Below, one piece after another: positions 54,213 to 62,849 of a DNA stretch of 64,000 bases. The notes below the pieces were generated by a model that made no database searches, was not told the DNA's origin, and was given only the letters and a program-made list of their open reading frames with translations. The stretch is from JAJPKK01 sp963844635 (GTDB lineage Bacteria; Pseudomonadota; Alphaproteobacteria; Rhizobiales; Xanthobacteraceae), in NCBI GenBank assembly GCA_963844635.1, contig CAWJPD010000008.1:496001-560000 (forward strand), given 5' to 3'. How positions within the stretch are numbered: the stretch's first letter is position 1; the number at the start of each line of letters is the position of its first letter. A program made the position numbers and the translations under genes.

Positions 54213-55334
54213 TAGTACCCGCTTTTCATGGAACGTGAGTCGTGATTCAAGATCGGGATGATTCCCGAAGCAAGAGAAGTTCGCCTACGCCGTGGCGATC
54301 GCAAGGTGCTGGAAGCGCGTTGTCGCTCGCCGGTGACGTTGCAACGTGATTTGAAACGGGCGCGTATTGTCCTGCTCGCCGCCGCGGGGCGCAGTACGCG
54401 GTCGATTGCCAAGGAAGTGGGGGTTCAGCCGCGGATCGTCAGCCTGTGGCGGCATCGCTATGCCGACCAAGGGCTTGAAGGGCTTGAAGATAAGCCGCGG
54501 CCCGGCAAGCAGCCGGTCTATACCAGGGCGACCGACCGACGGATACTCGCCCTGTTGGATAAACCGGCACCGGCCGGGTTTGCACGCTGGACCGGACCGC
54601 TGTTGGCAGCGGCGCTTTGCGATGTGGACGTTCAATATGTCTGGCGGTTCCTGCGTCACCACACAATCGATCTTGCGGCTCGCAAATCGTGGTGCGAGAG
54701 CGACGATCCGGACTTTACGGCCAAAGCCGCCGACATTGTTGGCCTCTACATCGCCCCGCCCGAGAAGGCCATCGTGCTGTGTGTTGATGAAAAGCCTTCG
54801 ATCCAGGCCTTGGAGCGGGCGCAAGGCTATCTGAAGCTGCCGAATGGCCGTGCCTTGACGGGCCAGAGCCACGATTACAAGCGCCATGGCACGACGACTT
54901 TGTTTGCCGCCCTCGAAGTCGCCACCGGCAAGATCATCGCGATACATTCGAAACGGCGCCGCCGTATAGAGTTTCTGGGTTTCATGAACAGCGTGGTGGC
55001 AGCTTTTCCGGGTCGCGAACTCCACGTCATTGTCGATAACCTCAACACCCACAAGAAGAATGAGCATTGGCTCAAGAAGCACCCAAAGGTGCATTTTCAT
55101 TTCACCCCGACAAGCGCATCCTGGCTCAATCAGGTCGAAATTTGGTTCTCCATTCTTCAGGGCCAGTCGCTCAGCAGCGCTTCCTTTACCAGCCTTGAGC
55201 AATTGAAGGAGCACATCGATGCCTTCATCGGCACCTATAACGACAACGCTGAGCCCTTCGTCTGGACCAAGAAGAAGGTTCGCCAACGCCGCTTCGCAGG
55301 CCGCCGTATCACTCAGCTATGATTCCGGGGACTA
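54213..55334 (+). mobile_element. IS630-family insertion sequence, copy 2
   Basis: TA flanks both ends (54213-54214, 55333-55334). The tips are imperfect inverted repeats: left GTACCCGCTTTTCATGGA, right (minus strand) GTCCCCGGAATCATAGCT. It contains one intact transposase gene and cuts the sulfatase gene. IS copy 3 abuts its right end. Confidence 0.75.
54258..55322 (+). CDS. IS630-family transposase (intact)
   Basis: 354 residues with an N-terminal HTH (RARIVLLAAAGRSTRSIAKE, VGVQPRIVSLWRHRYADQGL) and the DDE domain: KAIVLCVDEKPSIQALERA (first Asp), LHVIVDNLNTHKKNEHWLKK (second Asp) and PTSASWLNQVEIWFSILQG (Glu). It is a different subgroup from copy 1. All catalytic acids are present and there is no frameshift, so it may be active. 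Confidence 0.92.
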   Translation: MIPEAREVRLRRGDRKVLEARCRSPVTLQRDLKRARIVLLAAAGRSTRSIAKEVGVQPRIVSLWRHRYADQGLEGLEDKPRPGKQPVYTRATDRRILALLDKPAPAGFARWTGPLLAAALCDVDVQYVWRFLRHHTIDLAARKSWCESDDPDFTAKAADIVGLYIAPPEKAIVLCVDEKPSIQALERAQGYLKLPNGRALTGQSHDYKRHGTTTLFAALEVATGKIIAIHSKRRRRIEFLGFMNSVVAAFPGRELHVIVDNLNTHKKNEHWLKKHPKVHFHFTPTSASWLNQVEIWFSILQGQSLSSASFTSLEQLKEHIDAFIGTYNDNAEPFVWTKKKVRQRRFAGRRITQL

Positions 55335-55608
55335 AGTACCTCTGCACAGAGGATATGACGGGTTGGAGCTTTGGGAGAAGTTCTGGATCGACGCGAAGGT
55401 GGATGCTTCGCGCCTTGCCGGGGATACGCGTGATAAGGCCCTGGCGTTCGAGAGTTAGCACCATCTGGTGGACGGTGGGCGGGGTGACGGCGAAGAACCG
55501 TTGGATATCGGCTTCGGCGGGCGATCGGCCGATGACGAGGGTATAAGCGTGAATGAAGGCCAGATACTGGCCTTGCTTGTCGGTGAAGCGAGGGGGCGCG
55601 GAATCCAC
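55309..55608 (-). CDS. LexA-like winged-helix protein carried by IS copy 3
   Basis: 99 residues from GTG 55608, divergent from the transposase of the same element. The sequence RFTDKQGQYLAFIHAYTLVI and SPAEADIQRFFAVTPPTVHQMV, LERQGLITRIPGKARSI is the winged helix-turn-helix seen at the N-terminus of LexA, without the peptidase domain. The last 9 codons (ending LVPGIIAE) lie beyond the element tip inside IS copy 2. In an insertion where the tip is followed directly by TAG the protein would stop at ...QRY. It is likely a regulator of the element's own promoter; this is inference. Confidence 0.68.
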   Translation of the reverse strand: MDSAPPRFTDKQGQYLAFIHAYTLVIGRSPAEADIQRFFAVTPPTVHQMVLTLERQGLITRIPGKARSIHLRVDPELLPKLQPVISSVQRYLVPGIIAE

Positions 55609-56796
55609 GCCACATAGATTGATTCAACTGGGCCTCGAATCACAAGGAGGCCCTGATGAATATCCGCTATCGCGTTGATCTGACCGGCGAGGAGCGTGAG
55701 GACCTTAAGCGGATGCTGGGCGCCGGCACATGTTCGGCTCGGAAATTGAAGCGGGCGCAAATCCTTCTGGCGGCCGATGCCGGCGCCAGCGATGAGGTGA
55801 TCGAACGTACGATCGTGGTGGGTGGATCGACGGTTTATCGCACCAAGCGCCGATTTGTGGAGTGTGGCCTTGAAGCCGCCTTGAGCGAGGAGCCGCGATG
55901 TGGCGCCGAGCGCAAACTCACCGGCAGGGACGAAGCGCTCTTGGTCGCAACGGCCTGCTCGAAGCCGCCGGCCGGGCGCAGTCGTTGGACGCTGGAACTT
56001 CTGGCTGGCGAGATGGTCAAGCTGACGGCCCACAAGGGGCTTTCCCGCGAGACGGTTCGACGCCGCCTTGCGGAAAACGATCTCAAGCCCTGGCGCAAGG
56101 ACATGTGGTGCATTCCCACGGTTGATGCCGAATATGTGGCGCGGATGGAGGATGTGCTGGACCTCTACAACGAGGAAGCGGATCCCAAGCGTCCGGTCGT
56201 CTGTTTTGACGAAAGTCCAACTCAGCTCATCGGCGAAGTGCGCGAGCCAATCCCGGCCAAGCCGGGACAATTGGAGCGCTTCGACTGCGAATACCGGCGC
56301 AATGGCACGGCCAATCTCTTCGTCTTCCTCGACGCCCATAAATCCTGGCGCAAGGTGAAGGTCACAGACCGACGCGCGGCAGAGGACTTCGCAAACTGCA
56401 TGCGCGATCTGGTCGACGTGCACTTTCCCAAGGCCGACAAAATCCGGGTCGTGCTGGACAATTTGTCGACCCACTCTGCGAGCGCGCTCTACCAAACCTT
56501 TCCAGCGCCGGAAGCGCGGCGTATCCTACGCCGCCTCGAATTCCATCCCACCCCCAGGCACGCAAGCTGGCTCAACATGGTCGAAATCGAAATCGGCGTC
56601 CTTCGCAGCCAGTGCCTCGACCGTCGCATCGACAATCGTGAATTGCTTGCCTTCGAGATCGCCGCGTGGGAGCGCCAAAGAAACAAAAGCGGTGCACGAA
56701 TAAATTGGATGTTCACGCCAGAAAAAGCGCGCGCCAAAATGGCCCGCGCCTACCCAGCCCCACTCAACGAGTCATAACCCCTGTGCAGAGGTACTA
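55333..56796 (+). mobile_element. IS630-family insertion sequence, copy 3, abutting copy 2
   Basis: Tips: left GTACCTCTGCACAGAGGATA, right (minus strand) GTACCTCTGCACAGGGGTTA, a 14-base match. The right side is followed by TA; the left has TAA before GTACC, so one base of the junction is irregular. It carries a transposase gene and a divergent HTH gene. Confidence 0.75.
55656..56777 (+). CDS. IS630-family transposase (intact)
   Basis: AAGGAGG lies 5 bases before the ATG. 373 residues: HTH part (RKLKRAQILLAADAGASDEV, GGSTVYRTKRRFVECGLEAA) and DDE domain (RPVVCFDESPTQLIGEVREP, RVVLDNLSTHSASALYQTFP, HASWLNMVEIEIGVLRSQC). All three acids are present. It belongs to the subgroup with a DES-PTQL motif, distinct from copies 1 and 2. 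Confidence 0.92.
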   Translation: MNIRYRVDLTGEEREDLKRMLGAGTCSARKLKRAQILLAADAGASDEVIERTIVVGGSTVYRTKRRFVECGLEAALSEEPRCGAERKLTGRDEALLVATACSKPPAGRSRWTLELLAGEMVKLTAHKGLSRETVRRRLAENDLKPWRKDMWCIPTVDAEYVARMEDVLDLYNEEADPKRPVVCFDESPTQLIGEVREPIPAKPGQLERFDCEYRRNGTANLFVFLDAHKSWRKVKVTDRRAAEDFANCMRDLVDVHFPKADKIRVVLDNLSTHSASALYQTFPAPEARRILRRLEFHPTPRHASWLNMVEIEIGVLRSQCLDRRIDNRELLAFEIAAWERQRNKSGARINWMFTPEKARAKMARAYPAPLNES

Positions 56797-57099
56797 GTTG
56801 TTAGAACCGAGCGGTAGCAGCCAGTTCGGCGAGAAAAGATCATTTTGGCCCCTTTGGGTTCCACCGAGCACACCGCTTGGGTCGGTCGAGAAACTATCGA
56901 GCGGTGGGAATTCGTTTTCAGTGCCTAGAGGGCCGCCAAAGCTGGAGCCCATTTCAAATTTTTTCCAAGCGTAAAGAAGCTGTGGGGTCGATACCGCGGC
57001 GTACGGTGTATTGAGGTCAGCAGCATGCAAAGGAACGACGAATGGAACCGTGGCTGCCCAAACGGTCATGACACTAACCAAAGCCAATTTGGCGTCCAT
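56794..57099 (-). CDS. Short secreted protein of unknown function, 3' end at an IS border
   Basis: ATG 57099 has GGAG 5 bases upstream. A signal peptide (LALVSVMTVWAATVPFVVPL, cleavage near LHAA) is followed by about 75 residues: TPYAAVSTPQLLYAWKKFEM, GGPLGTENEFPPLDSF, FSPNWLLPLGSNN. The TAG stop is formed at the right border of IS copy 3, so the native C-terminus may be missing. Unrecognised. Confidence 0.5.
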   Translation of the reverse strand: MDAKLALVSVMTVWAATVPFVVPLHAADLNTPYAAVSTPQLLYAWKKFEMGSSFGGPLGTENEFPPLDSFSTDPSGVLGGTQRGQNDLFSPNWLLPLGSNN

Positions 57100-57458
57100 G
57101 TGGTCTCCGCCCAGTCTAACCCTCCGCCCATCTATTCCCGACAAGGCATTCTCACAAGAGCGTGCGAGGCGATCAAGTCGCCAACGTGCCAGCTGCGCTG
57201 ACGCCATGCCCAACTGGGGACGGCCGCAAAATACCAAGTGAGCGTGCGGGTTGCTGCCCCTTTCCGGGACGAATAGGAGCCGATCGTTGTCGATCAAGTT
57301 GCAGAAGGTATCAAATTGATTGGCTGGGAAGAAGGAAAGCACGGGGGTCTTCGAAAGCGATAATCAAGAGGCCCCCGGAAGCAAAAGCTGTCTCCGCAAG
57401 CACGGGACACTCCACCTGGAGTCACGCCGACGTTGCTTCACCGGGGGAGGGCGCTCAC

Positions 57459-58748
57459 TCACCGCATCTTCAGAACGATGACGCGATCACTGCTTGGGTC
57501 AGTCACCGGACGCAGCTTCTTGACCTCGTCCGTCGTCACCGGCGCAGCGTCGTTTCCCCAGGCGCTGCGTACAAAGCTCAACGCCTGAGCGATTTCATCA
57601 TCGTTCAATTGGATCCGGTATTGCGGCATGCGATAGGCGTCGGGAATTCCCTTTGCCACCAGCGGCTCGGACCCATTCAGAACGAGATTGATGAGCGATG
57701 ACGGGTTGGCGTCAAGCACGGCCGGATTGCCGGCCAACGGCGGCATGAACGGCGCCTGGCCCTTGCCGTCCATCCCGTGGCACGCGGCGCAAAAGCCGAG
57801 ATACACCGCGGCACCCGCTTGCTTCGGCTTGCCACTTTGCAGTTCCTGTGTCGGCGCGTCGCGATAGACGAAGGCGCTTTGCTGCGCCGTCGCCGGCAAC
57901 GACTTTAGGAACAGTGCCACCGCGCCGATATCGTCATCGGCCAGATACGGCGTGCTGTTATTCACGACGTCGAGCATGGATCCGAACGCGGTCCCTTTCT
58001 CGCTGTGGCCGCTCTTCAGGAACGCCGCGATATCGTCCTGTGACCATCCACCAAGACCGGTGCGCAGGTCACCGCGCAGATTTGGCGCGGACCAGGCATC
58101 GAGCTCTGCACCTTGGAGATAGGCGCCACTGCTCTCGTCGTATGCTTTTTCCTGCAAAGCCCAACCTCGCGGGGTGTGGCAGGCACCGCAATGGCCCAGT
58201 CCTTCCACGAGATAAGCGCCGCGATTCCAGGTGGCGTCATGGCCCTGCTGGGCGACATAGGCGCGGTTCGGCGCGAACAGTGTGTTCCAGATCGCGAGCG
58301 GCCAACGCCAACTGAGATATCCAGGGATTTCGTTTTTCTTGTTCGGCTGGTTGACCGCCGGCACCTCTTTCATGAAGAAGGTGTAGAGCGCCTGGATATC
58401 CTCGTCGCTGATCTTCGCGTAGGACGGATAGGGCATGGCGGGATAAAGGTGATGGCCGTCCTTGGCGACACCCGACCGTACCGCGCGATCGAAATCCTGC
58501 AGTGAATAAGTGCCAATGCCGGTGTCGGGATCGGGCGTGATATTGGTCGAGTAGATCACGCCCATCGGCGTTCCCATGCGCAAGCCGCCGGCGAACGCCT
58601 TGCCGCCCCGCACGGAGTGGCAGGCAATGCAATCGCCCGCACGGGCGAGATACTCGCCTTTGCTGGGCGTCGCGTTCTGCTGTGCGCTCGCGGCCCCGCC
58701 CGCGCCGAGGACGAAAAGCGCGGCAGCAAGCAGCCTCATTCGCTTCAT
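57459..58748 (-). CDS. Membrane-associated triheme cytochrome c subunit
   Basis: A signal peptide (MRLLAAALFVLGAGGAASA) precedes three c-heme sites: CIACH (40-44), CGACH (187-191) and CAACH (320-324), each in its own cytochrome c domain, the layout of alcohol-dehydrogenase-type cytochrome subunits. It follows the molybdenum hydroxylase genes and would take electrons from the Mo/2Fe-2S enzyme to the respiratory chain in the periplasm. 429 residues, complete. Confidence 0.9.
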   Translation of the reverse strand: MKRMRLLAAALFVLGAGGAASAQQNATPSKGEYLARAGDCIACHSVRGGKAFAGGLRMGTPMGVIYSTNITPDPDTGIGTYSLQDFDRAVRSGVAKDGHHLYPAMPYPSYAKISDEDIQALYTFFMKEVPAVNQPNKKNEIPGYLSWRWPLAIWNTLFAPNRAYVAQQGHDATWNRGAYLVEGLGHCGACHTPRGWALQEKAYDESSGAYLQGAELDAWSAPNLRGDLRTGLGGWSQDDIAAFLKSGHSEKGTAFGSMLDVVNNSTPYLADDDIGAVALFLKSLPATAQQSAFVYRDAPTQELQSGKPKQAGAAVYLGFCAACHGMDGKGQAPFMPPLAGNPAVLDANPSSLINLVLNGSEPLVAKGIPDAYRMPQYRIQLNDDEIAQALSFVRSAWGNDAAPVTTDEVKKLRPVTDPSSDRVIVLKMR

Positions 58749-58872
58749 GAATCCGTTCAGCGATGCCTATTCCGCAGCTGAGGACGATGCCGCAACTTCG
58801 GCCCCGGTTCTCCGCCAAGCAAAAAACGGCGAATCGAGGCGCCGCAGCATCGTCCGGCGACGAGCCCCTTGC

Positions 58873-61071
58873 TCAAACTGCCCCGTAGGACAGGTCATTG
58901 TCGATGATCGGCAGCGTGCGAATGCGCTTGCCGGTCGCGGCGAAGATCGCGTTGGCCACCGCCGCGCCGATGGGCGGCGTTGAGGCTTCGCCCGCACCGC
59001 CCCAGACTTTGCCGCCGCTCGGGACCAGGTGGACGTCGATTTTCGGCGCCTCCGCGAGACGCACCATGCGGTAGGTGTCGAAATTGCCTTGCACCGGGAC
59101 GCCGTCCTTCACCGTGATCTTGCCATAGAGTGCGGCGCTCAAGCCGAAAATCACGCCGCCTTCGGCCTGTTCGGCGATGGTCTGCGGGTTGACCATGTAG
59201 CGGGTATCGAGCGCGACGGTAACGCGGTCGACCTTCACGCTGCCGTTCGGCCGGACCGTGACCTCGGCAACCTGCGCGCAGAGGCTGTTCGTATCCTCGC
59301 ATATGGCGATACCGCGGCCACGGCCCTTCGGCAGCGGCTTGCCCCAATCGCCTTTCTCGGCCGCCGTATCCAGCACCTTCAGCCAGTCGGGTTTGCCTTC
59401 GAGCAGCTTGCGCCGCATTTGGTATGGATCGAGACCGCCGGCCGACGCCATTTCATCGAGGAAACTCTCGATCGCGAAGACGTGTTGGTTCGCGCCCGGC
59501 GCACGCCAGAACCACACAGGCATATGGGTGTTCTTGATCGCCGCCTCGACGCGCATGTTCGGCACGTTGTAGCCGTTGTCGGCCAATCCGGCGACGGCCA
59601 TCGGCTCGACCCTGTTGGCAGGGAACGGCCTGCCGGTCGTCGCGAGGATCGACGATGTCACGACGCGCATCGACCAGGCTGTCGGCATTCCGTCGGAGCC
59701 GACGCCGGCTTTGAACGCGACCACGGCATGCGGACGGAACTTGTCCTGGCGGGTATCCTCCTCGCGCGTCCAGACCAGCTTCACCGGTCGCTGCACGGCT
59801 TTGGCGATGGCGATGGCCTGGGCGACCTCATCGTTCGCGTCGCGGCGGCCGAAACCACCACCAACGAAACCATTGTGGATGTAGACCTGCTCCGGCTTCA
59901 AGCCGGAGAACCGCGCCGCCGCATGGAGCGCGTCTTCCGAGTCCTGCGTTCCGACCCACACATCGAGCCGGTCGGGCTGCAAGTGCACGGTCGCATTCAT
60001 CGGCTCCATCGGCGAATGCGACAGGTAAGGCGTCTCGTAGATGGCCTCGAATGTCTTGGCCGCGCCGGGCAGGGCCTGATCGACATTGCCCTCGTTGCGC
60101 GCGGTCTGCATGGGTTCGCTTAGCGCGGCGCGGAACGTTTTGGAAAGCTGCGCGCTGTCGACGCTGCCTGCCTCGCCCGCATCCCATTCGGGTTGCAGTC
60201 GTGCGAGCGCCTGTTTCGCGCGCCAGAAACTGCCGGTCGCCACTACAGCGACTGCATTGTCGAGCCGCACCATCTGAATGACGCCGGGCGCGCCGGCAAG
60301 CACCGACTCGTCGACGCTCTTGAGCTTGCCGCCAGGGACCGGGCAGGCATTGATCGCGGCGAAAACCATGTCCGGGAGCTGCGCGTCAATGCCGAATTTT
60401 GCCGATCCGTCGATCTTGTGGACCACGTCGACGCGCGGCATCGATTTGGGGATGAAGGTGAACTGATCCGGCGTCTTGATCTCCGGCTCCGTGGCGAGCT
60501 TGACCTTCGCCGCATCGCCGGCCGCCTCGCCAAAACGCAGCGTGCGCCCCGAAGCGGCATGCGTCACCACGCTGGAGGCTGCCGAGCACTCCGATGCCGG
60601 TACGTTCCATCGGGTGGCGGCAGCAGCGATAAGGCGTTCGCGCGCGCTGGCGCCAACCTGCTGCATCTTCTTCTGAGACTGCCTCACCGAGACGCTGCCA
60701 TGCGAGAACATGTCGCCATAGACTCTGTTCTCACGGATGCTGCGGTTGGGCGAGGCATATTCGATCCGCACCTTCGACCAGTCGCACTGCAATTCCTCGG
60801 CGATGATCATCGGCAGCGCGGTCATGCTGCCCTGGCCCATTTCCGACCGCTGATAACGGATCAGGATGGAATCATCGGGATCGATCGCGATCCACGCATC
60901 GATATCGTGTTCGTTGTAGGCGCTCTTATCGTAAGGCTGCGTCTCGACGGTGGCGGCCCGGGCGCGGCGCGGTGGGACGCCGATGCCGATCAGGAGGCCA
61001 CCGGCGGCGGTCGCGGCCGTGACGATGAAGTGACGGCGGGTGAGAGTCGAAGCGGTGTGGCTGGCGTTCAT
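58873..61071 (-). CDS. Molybdopterin-binding subunit of a periplasmic aldehyde/isoquinoline oxidoreductase (IorB-like)
   Basis: 732 residues with a twin-arginine-type leader (LTRRHFIVTAATAAGGLLIG). Domain order follows the IorB family of xanthine dehydrogenase-like enzymes: RYQRSEMGQGSMTALPMIIA, a central YETPYLSHSPMEPMNATVHL, GGFGRRDANDEVAQAIAIAK, AWSMRVVTSS, WRAPGANQHVFAIESFLDEM and the C-terminal GGAGEASTPPIGAAVANAIF with the active-site Glu. With the 2Fe-2S subunit and cytochrome c it forms a three-gene operon that oxidises an aldehyde or N-heterocycle. The substrate is open. Confidence 0.9.
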   Translation of the reverse strand: MNASHTASTLTRRHFIVTAATAAGGLLIGIGVPPRRARAATVETQPYDKSAYNEHDIDAWIAIDPDDSILIRYQRSEMGQGSMTALPMIIAEELQCDWSKVRIEYASPNRSIRENRVYGDMFSHGSVSVRQSQKKMQQVGASARERLIAAAATRWNVPASECSAASSVVTHAASGRTLRFGEAAGDAAKVKLATEPEIKTPDQFTFIPKSMPRVDVVHKIDGSAKFGIDAQLPDMVFAAINACPVPGGKLKSVDESVLAGAPGVIQMVRLDNAVAVVATGSFWRAKQALARLQPEWDAGEAGSVDSAQLSKTFRAALSEPMQTARNEGNVDQALPGAAKTFEAIYETPYLSHSPMEPMNATVHLQPDRLDVWVGTQDSEDALHAAARFSGLKPEQVYIHNGFVGGGFGRRDANDEVAQAIAIAKAVQRPVKLVWTREEDTRQDKFRPHAVVAFKAGVGSDGMPTAWSMRVVTSSILATTGRPFPANRVEPMAVAGLADNGYNVPNMRVEAAIKNTHMPVWFWRAPGANQHVFAIESFLDEMASAGGLDPYQMRRKLLEGKPDWLKVLDTAAEKGDWGKPLPKGRGRGIAICEDTNSLCAQVAEVTVRPNGSVKVDRVTVALDTRYMVNPQTIAEQAEGGVIFGLSAALYGKITVKDGVPVQGNFDTYRMVRLAEAPKIDVHLVPSGGKVWGGAGEASTPPIGAAVANAIFAATGKRIRTLPIIDNDLSYGAV

Positions 61072-61082
61072 CGCATCCTCCC

Positions 61083-61538
61083 TCAGGCTTTCATCAGGTC
61101 GGCGGCGCGATGGATGGCGCGGCGAAGCCGTTCATAGGTCCCGCAACGGCATATGTTCGTAATGTTCGCGTCGATATCCGCGTCGGTCGGGTTGGAGTTT
61201 TGCTTGAGGAACGCCGCCGTGGCCATGATCTGGCCGGACTGGCAGTAGCCGCATTGCGGTACGTCCTCGGCAAGCCAAGCTTGCTGCACCGGGTGCTTGG
61301 CGTCGGGCGAAAGCCCTTCGATGGTGGTGACGCTGGCACCGTTCAGCGCCCCGATGGGTACCGAGCAAGATCGCATCGCCACCCCGCCGATGTGGACGGT
61401 GCATGCGCCGCACTGGGCGATGCCGCATCCGAATTTCGTTCCGGTGAGGCCGATTGCGTCGCGCAACGCCCAAAGAAGAGGGGTATCAGGCTCAAGATCG
61501 ACCTGATGCTGGGTCCCGTTGACTGTAAGCGTGATCAT
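61083..61538 (-). CDS. (2Fe-2S)-binding subunit of the molybdenum hydroxylase (IorA-like)
   Basis: 151 residues with the plant-type ferredoxin cysteines at 38, 43, 46 and 58 (GCGIAQCGACTVHIGG) and the second cluster cysteines at 96, 99, 130 and 132 (CGYCQSGQ, NICRCGTYERLRRAI). There is no signal peptide; export would be by hitch-hiking on the Tat-exported large subunit. The large-subunit gene starts 11 bases downstream. Confidence 0.93.
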   Translation of the reverse strand: MITLTVNGTQHQVDLEPDTPLLWALRDAIGLTGTKFGCGIAQCGACTVHIGGVAMRSCSVPIGALNGASVTTIEGLSPDAKHPVQQAWLAEDVPQCGYCQSGQIMATAAFLKQNSNPTDADIDANITNICRCGTYERLRRAIHRAADLMKA

Positions 61539-62044
61539 CGTCAGGGCACTCGCATTGCTTGTAATCCCCGAATCTTAGCACAATCCCGTACTCGGGCAAT
61601 GTGGAGCGGCCGCGATCACGGCTTCGTGCACATGCGATGCGAAGTTGATCCAATTTTCATCGCCCTTCGCACCAGAGCGATGAATCGCGATACACCTGTT
61701 CCCAGTCTTTTTCCCGCTTCGACGAGGCGGAGCGGCTGGTATGAGCCGGGCACCCATCGACGTTCGACGATCCTTGCGCAGGCGCCAAAGGTCCTCATTC
61801 CGAAACGCGATTATCCTCGGCGGAAGAAAATTATTAAAAACAAAGTCTTAGACGACGAACCGCGCGCCGTCCAACTTCGTCAGCTTTGGGTCCTTTGATC
61901 CTGGTTTGTCCAAGGTTGCGGAGCGCGCGGTCGCGCCCAACAAAACCCCGGTCGGGGGCGATGCGACTTAATGCTTTTCCGGAACGGTCTTTTTTTACGG
62001 ATCGACGGCTGGACGATCGAAAGGCGCTGGGCGATCGAAAAAGG
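61539..62044. other. Intergenic stretch, no gene seen
   Basis: About 500 bases without a convincing frame on either strand. There is an A-rich patch near 61827-61850 (AAAATTATTAAAAACAAAG). It may hold the promoter for the iorA operon, but no motif was assigned. Confidence 0.4.
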
Positions 62045-62691
62045 TCACCGCGTCAGCGGAACCAACGCAGGCTCGCCGACGGGCTTACCGGTCGCGCGCT
62101 GGACGATGAGCGCCATTGAGGCAATGTCGTAATAGCCGATGATGCCGATCAGATCCATGATGCCGCGCTCGCCGAATTTGTCTCGCACCGCGGCAAAGGC
62201 CGCATCGCTGACATCCTTGTCGCGGTACACCTGCGTGCAGAAGTCATACAGCGCCGCTTCGTCCTCCTTCATGTTCTGCGGCCGCTTGCCGGCTGCGAGG
62301 TCCGCGACAATCTGCTGATCGAGCCCCCCTTGATGGCCAACGGGTAATGCGCCCGCCACTCGTAAGGCTGCGACCATTGCCGCGCGGCGATCATGATCGC
62401 GAATTCGCTGAGGCGAGGCGGCAGCGAGCTGTTGAAGCGGACATAGTCACTGACCTGCAGGAGCAGAATTCCAAGGCCTGCGCTGCGCGCATAGGCGTTG
62501 AACGGGCCTGTGTTGATCTGGCTGTTGCGCGGCGGCGTCGTCAGCATCGTGACCATCTTCTGCTGGTCGGGAGTGAGTTGGTCGAGCCGCAGTTCGGAAA
62601 AGCGCTCCTCCGCTTGGGCCGCGATGCTCAGCATCGCGAGAGCCGCGCCGCCACGGGCGACATGTGACAGCATCTGCAAGAAACGCGACAT
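62045..62691 (-). pseudogene. Carboxymuconolactone-decarboxylase-like secreted protein, one frameshift
   Basis: ATG 62691 follows AGGAG. A signal peptide (VARGGAALAMLSIAAQAEE) precedes the AhpD/CMD fold: LTPDQQKMVTMLTTPPRN, GPFNAYARSAGLGILLLQVS, EFAIMIAARQWSQPYEWRAH. Within a G-run near 62325 one base is missing and the rest (LDQQIVADLAAGKRPQNMKE, DKFGERGIMDLIGIIGYYDI) is in another frame. The peroxidase CxxC is absent, so this is the non-redox branch of the family. Function unknown. Confidence 0.78.
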
Positions 62692-62849
62692 TCTCTCCTC
62701 CCTCTCTGCAACCGTTGATAACTCGATCATGTCAGCGTTGACGCAGTGGTCACGCAAAACCTATCGCGCTGACATTGAACAGACTGACGCATTCATGGCA
62801 AAATTTCACGATTGTTTCACGCCGGCGAATGTCGAAACAGGCGAGTTGA

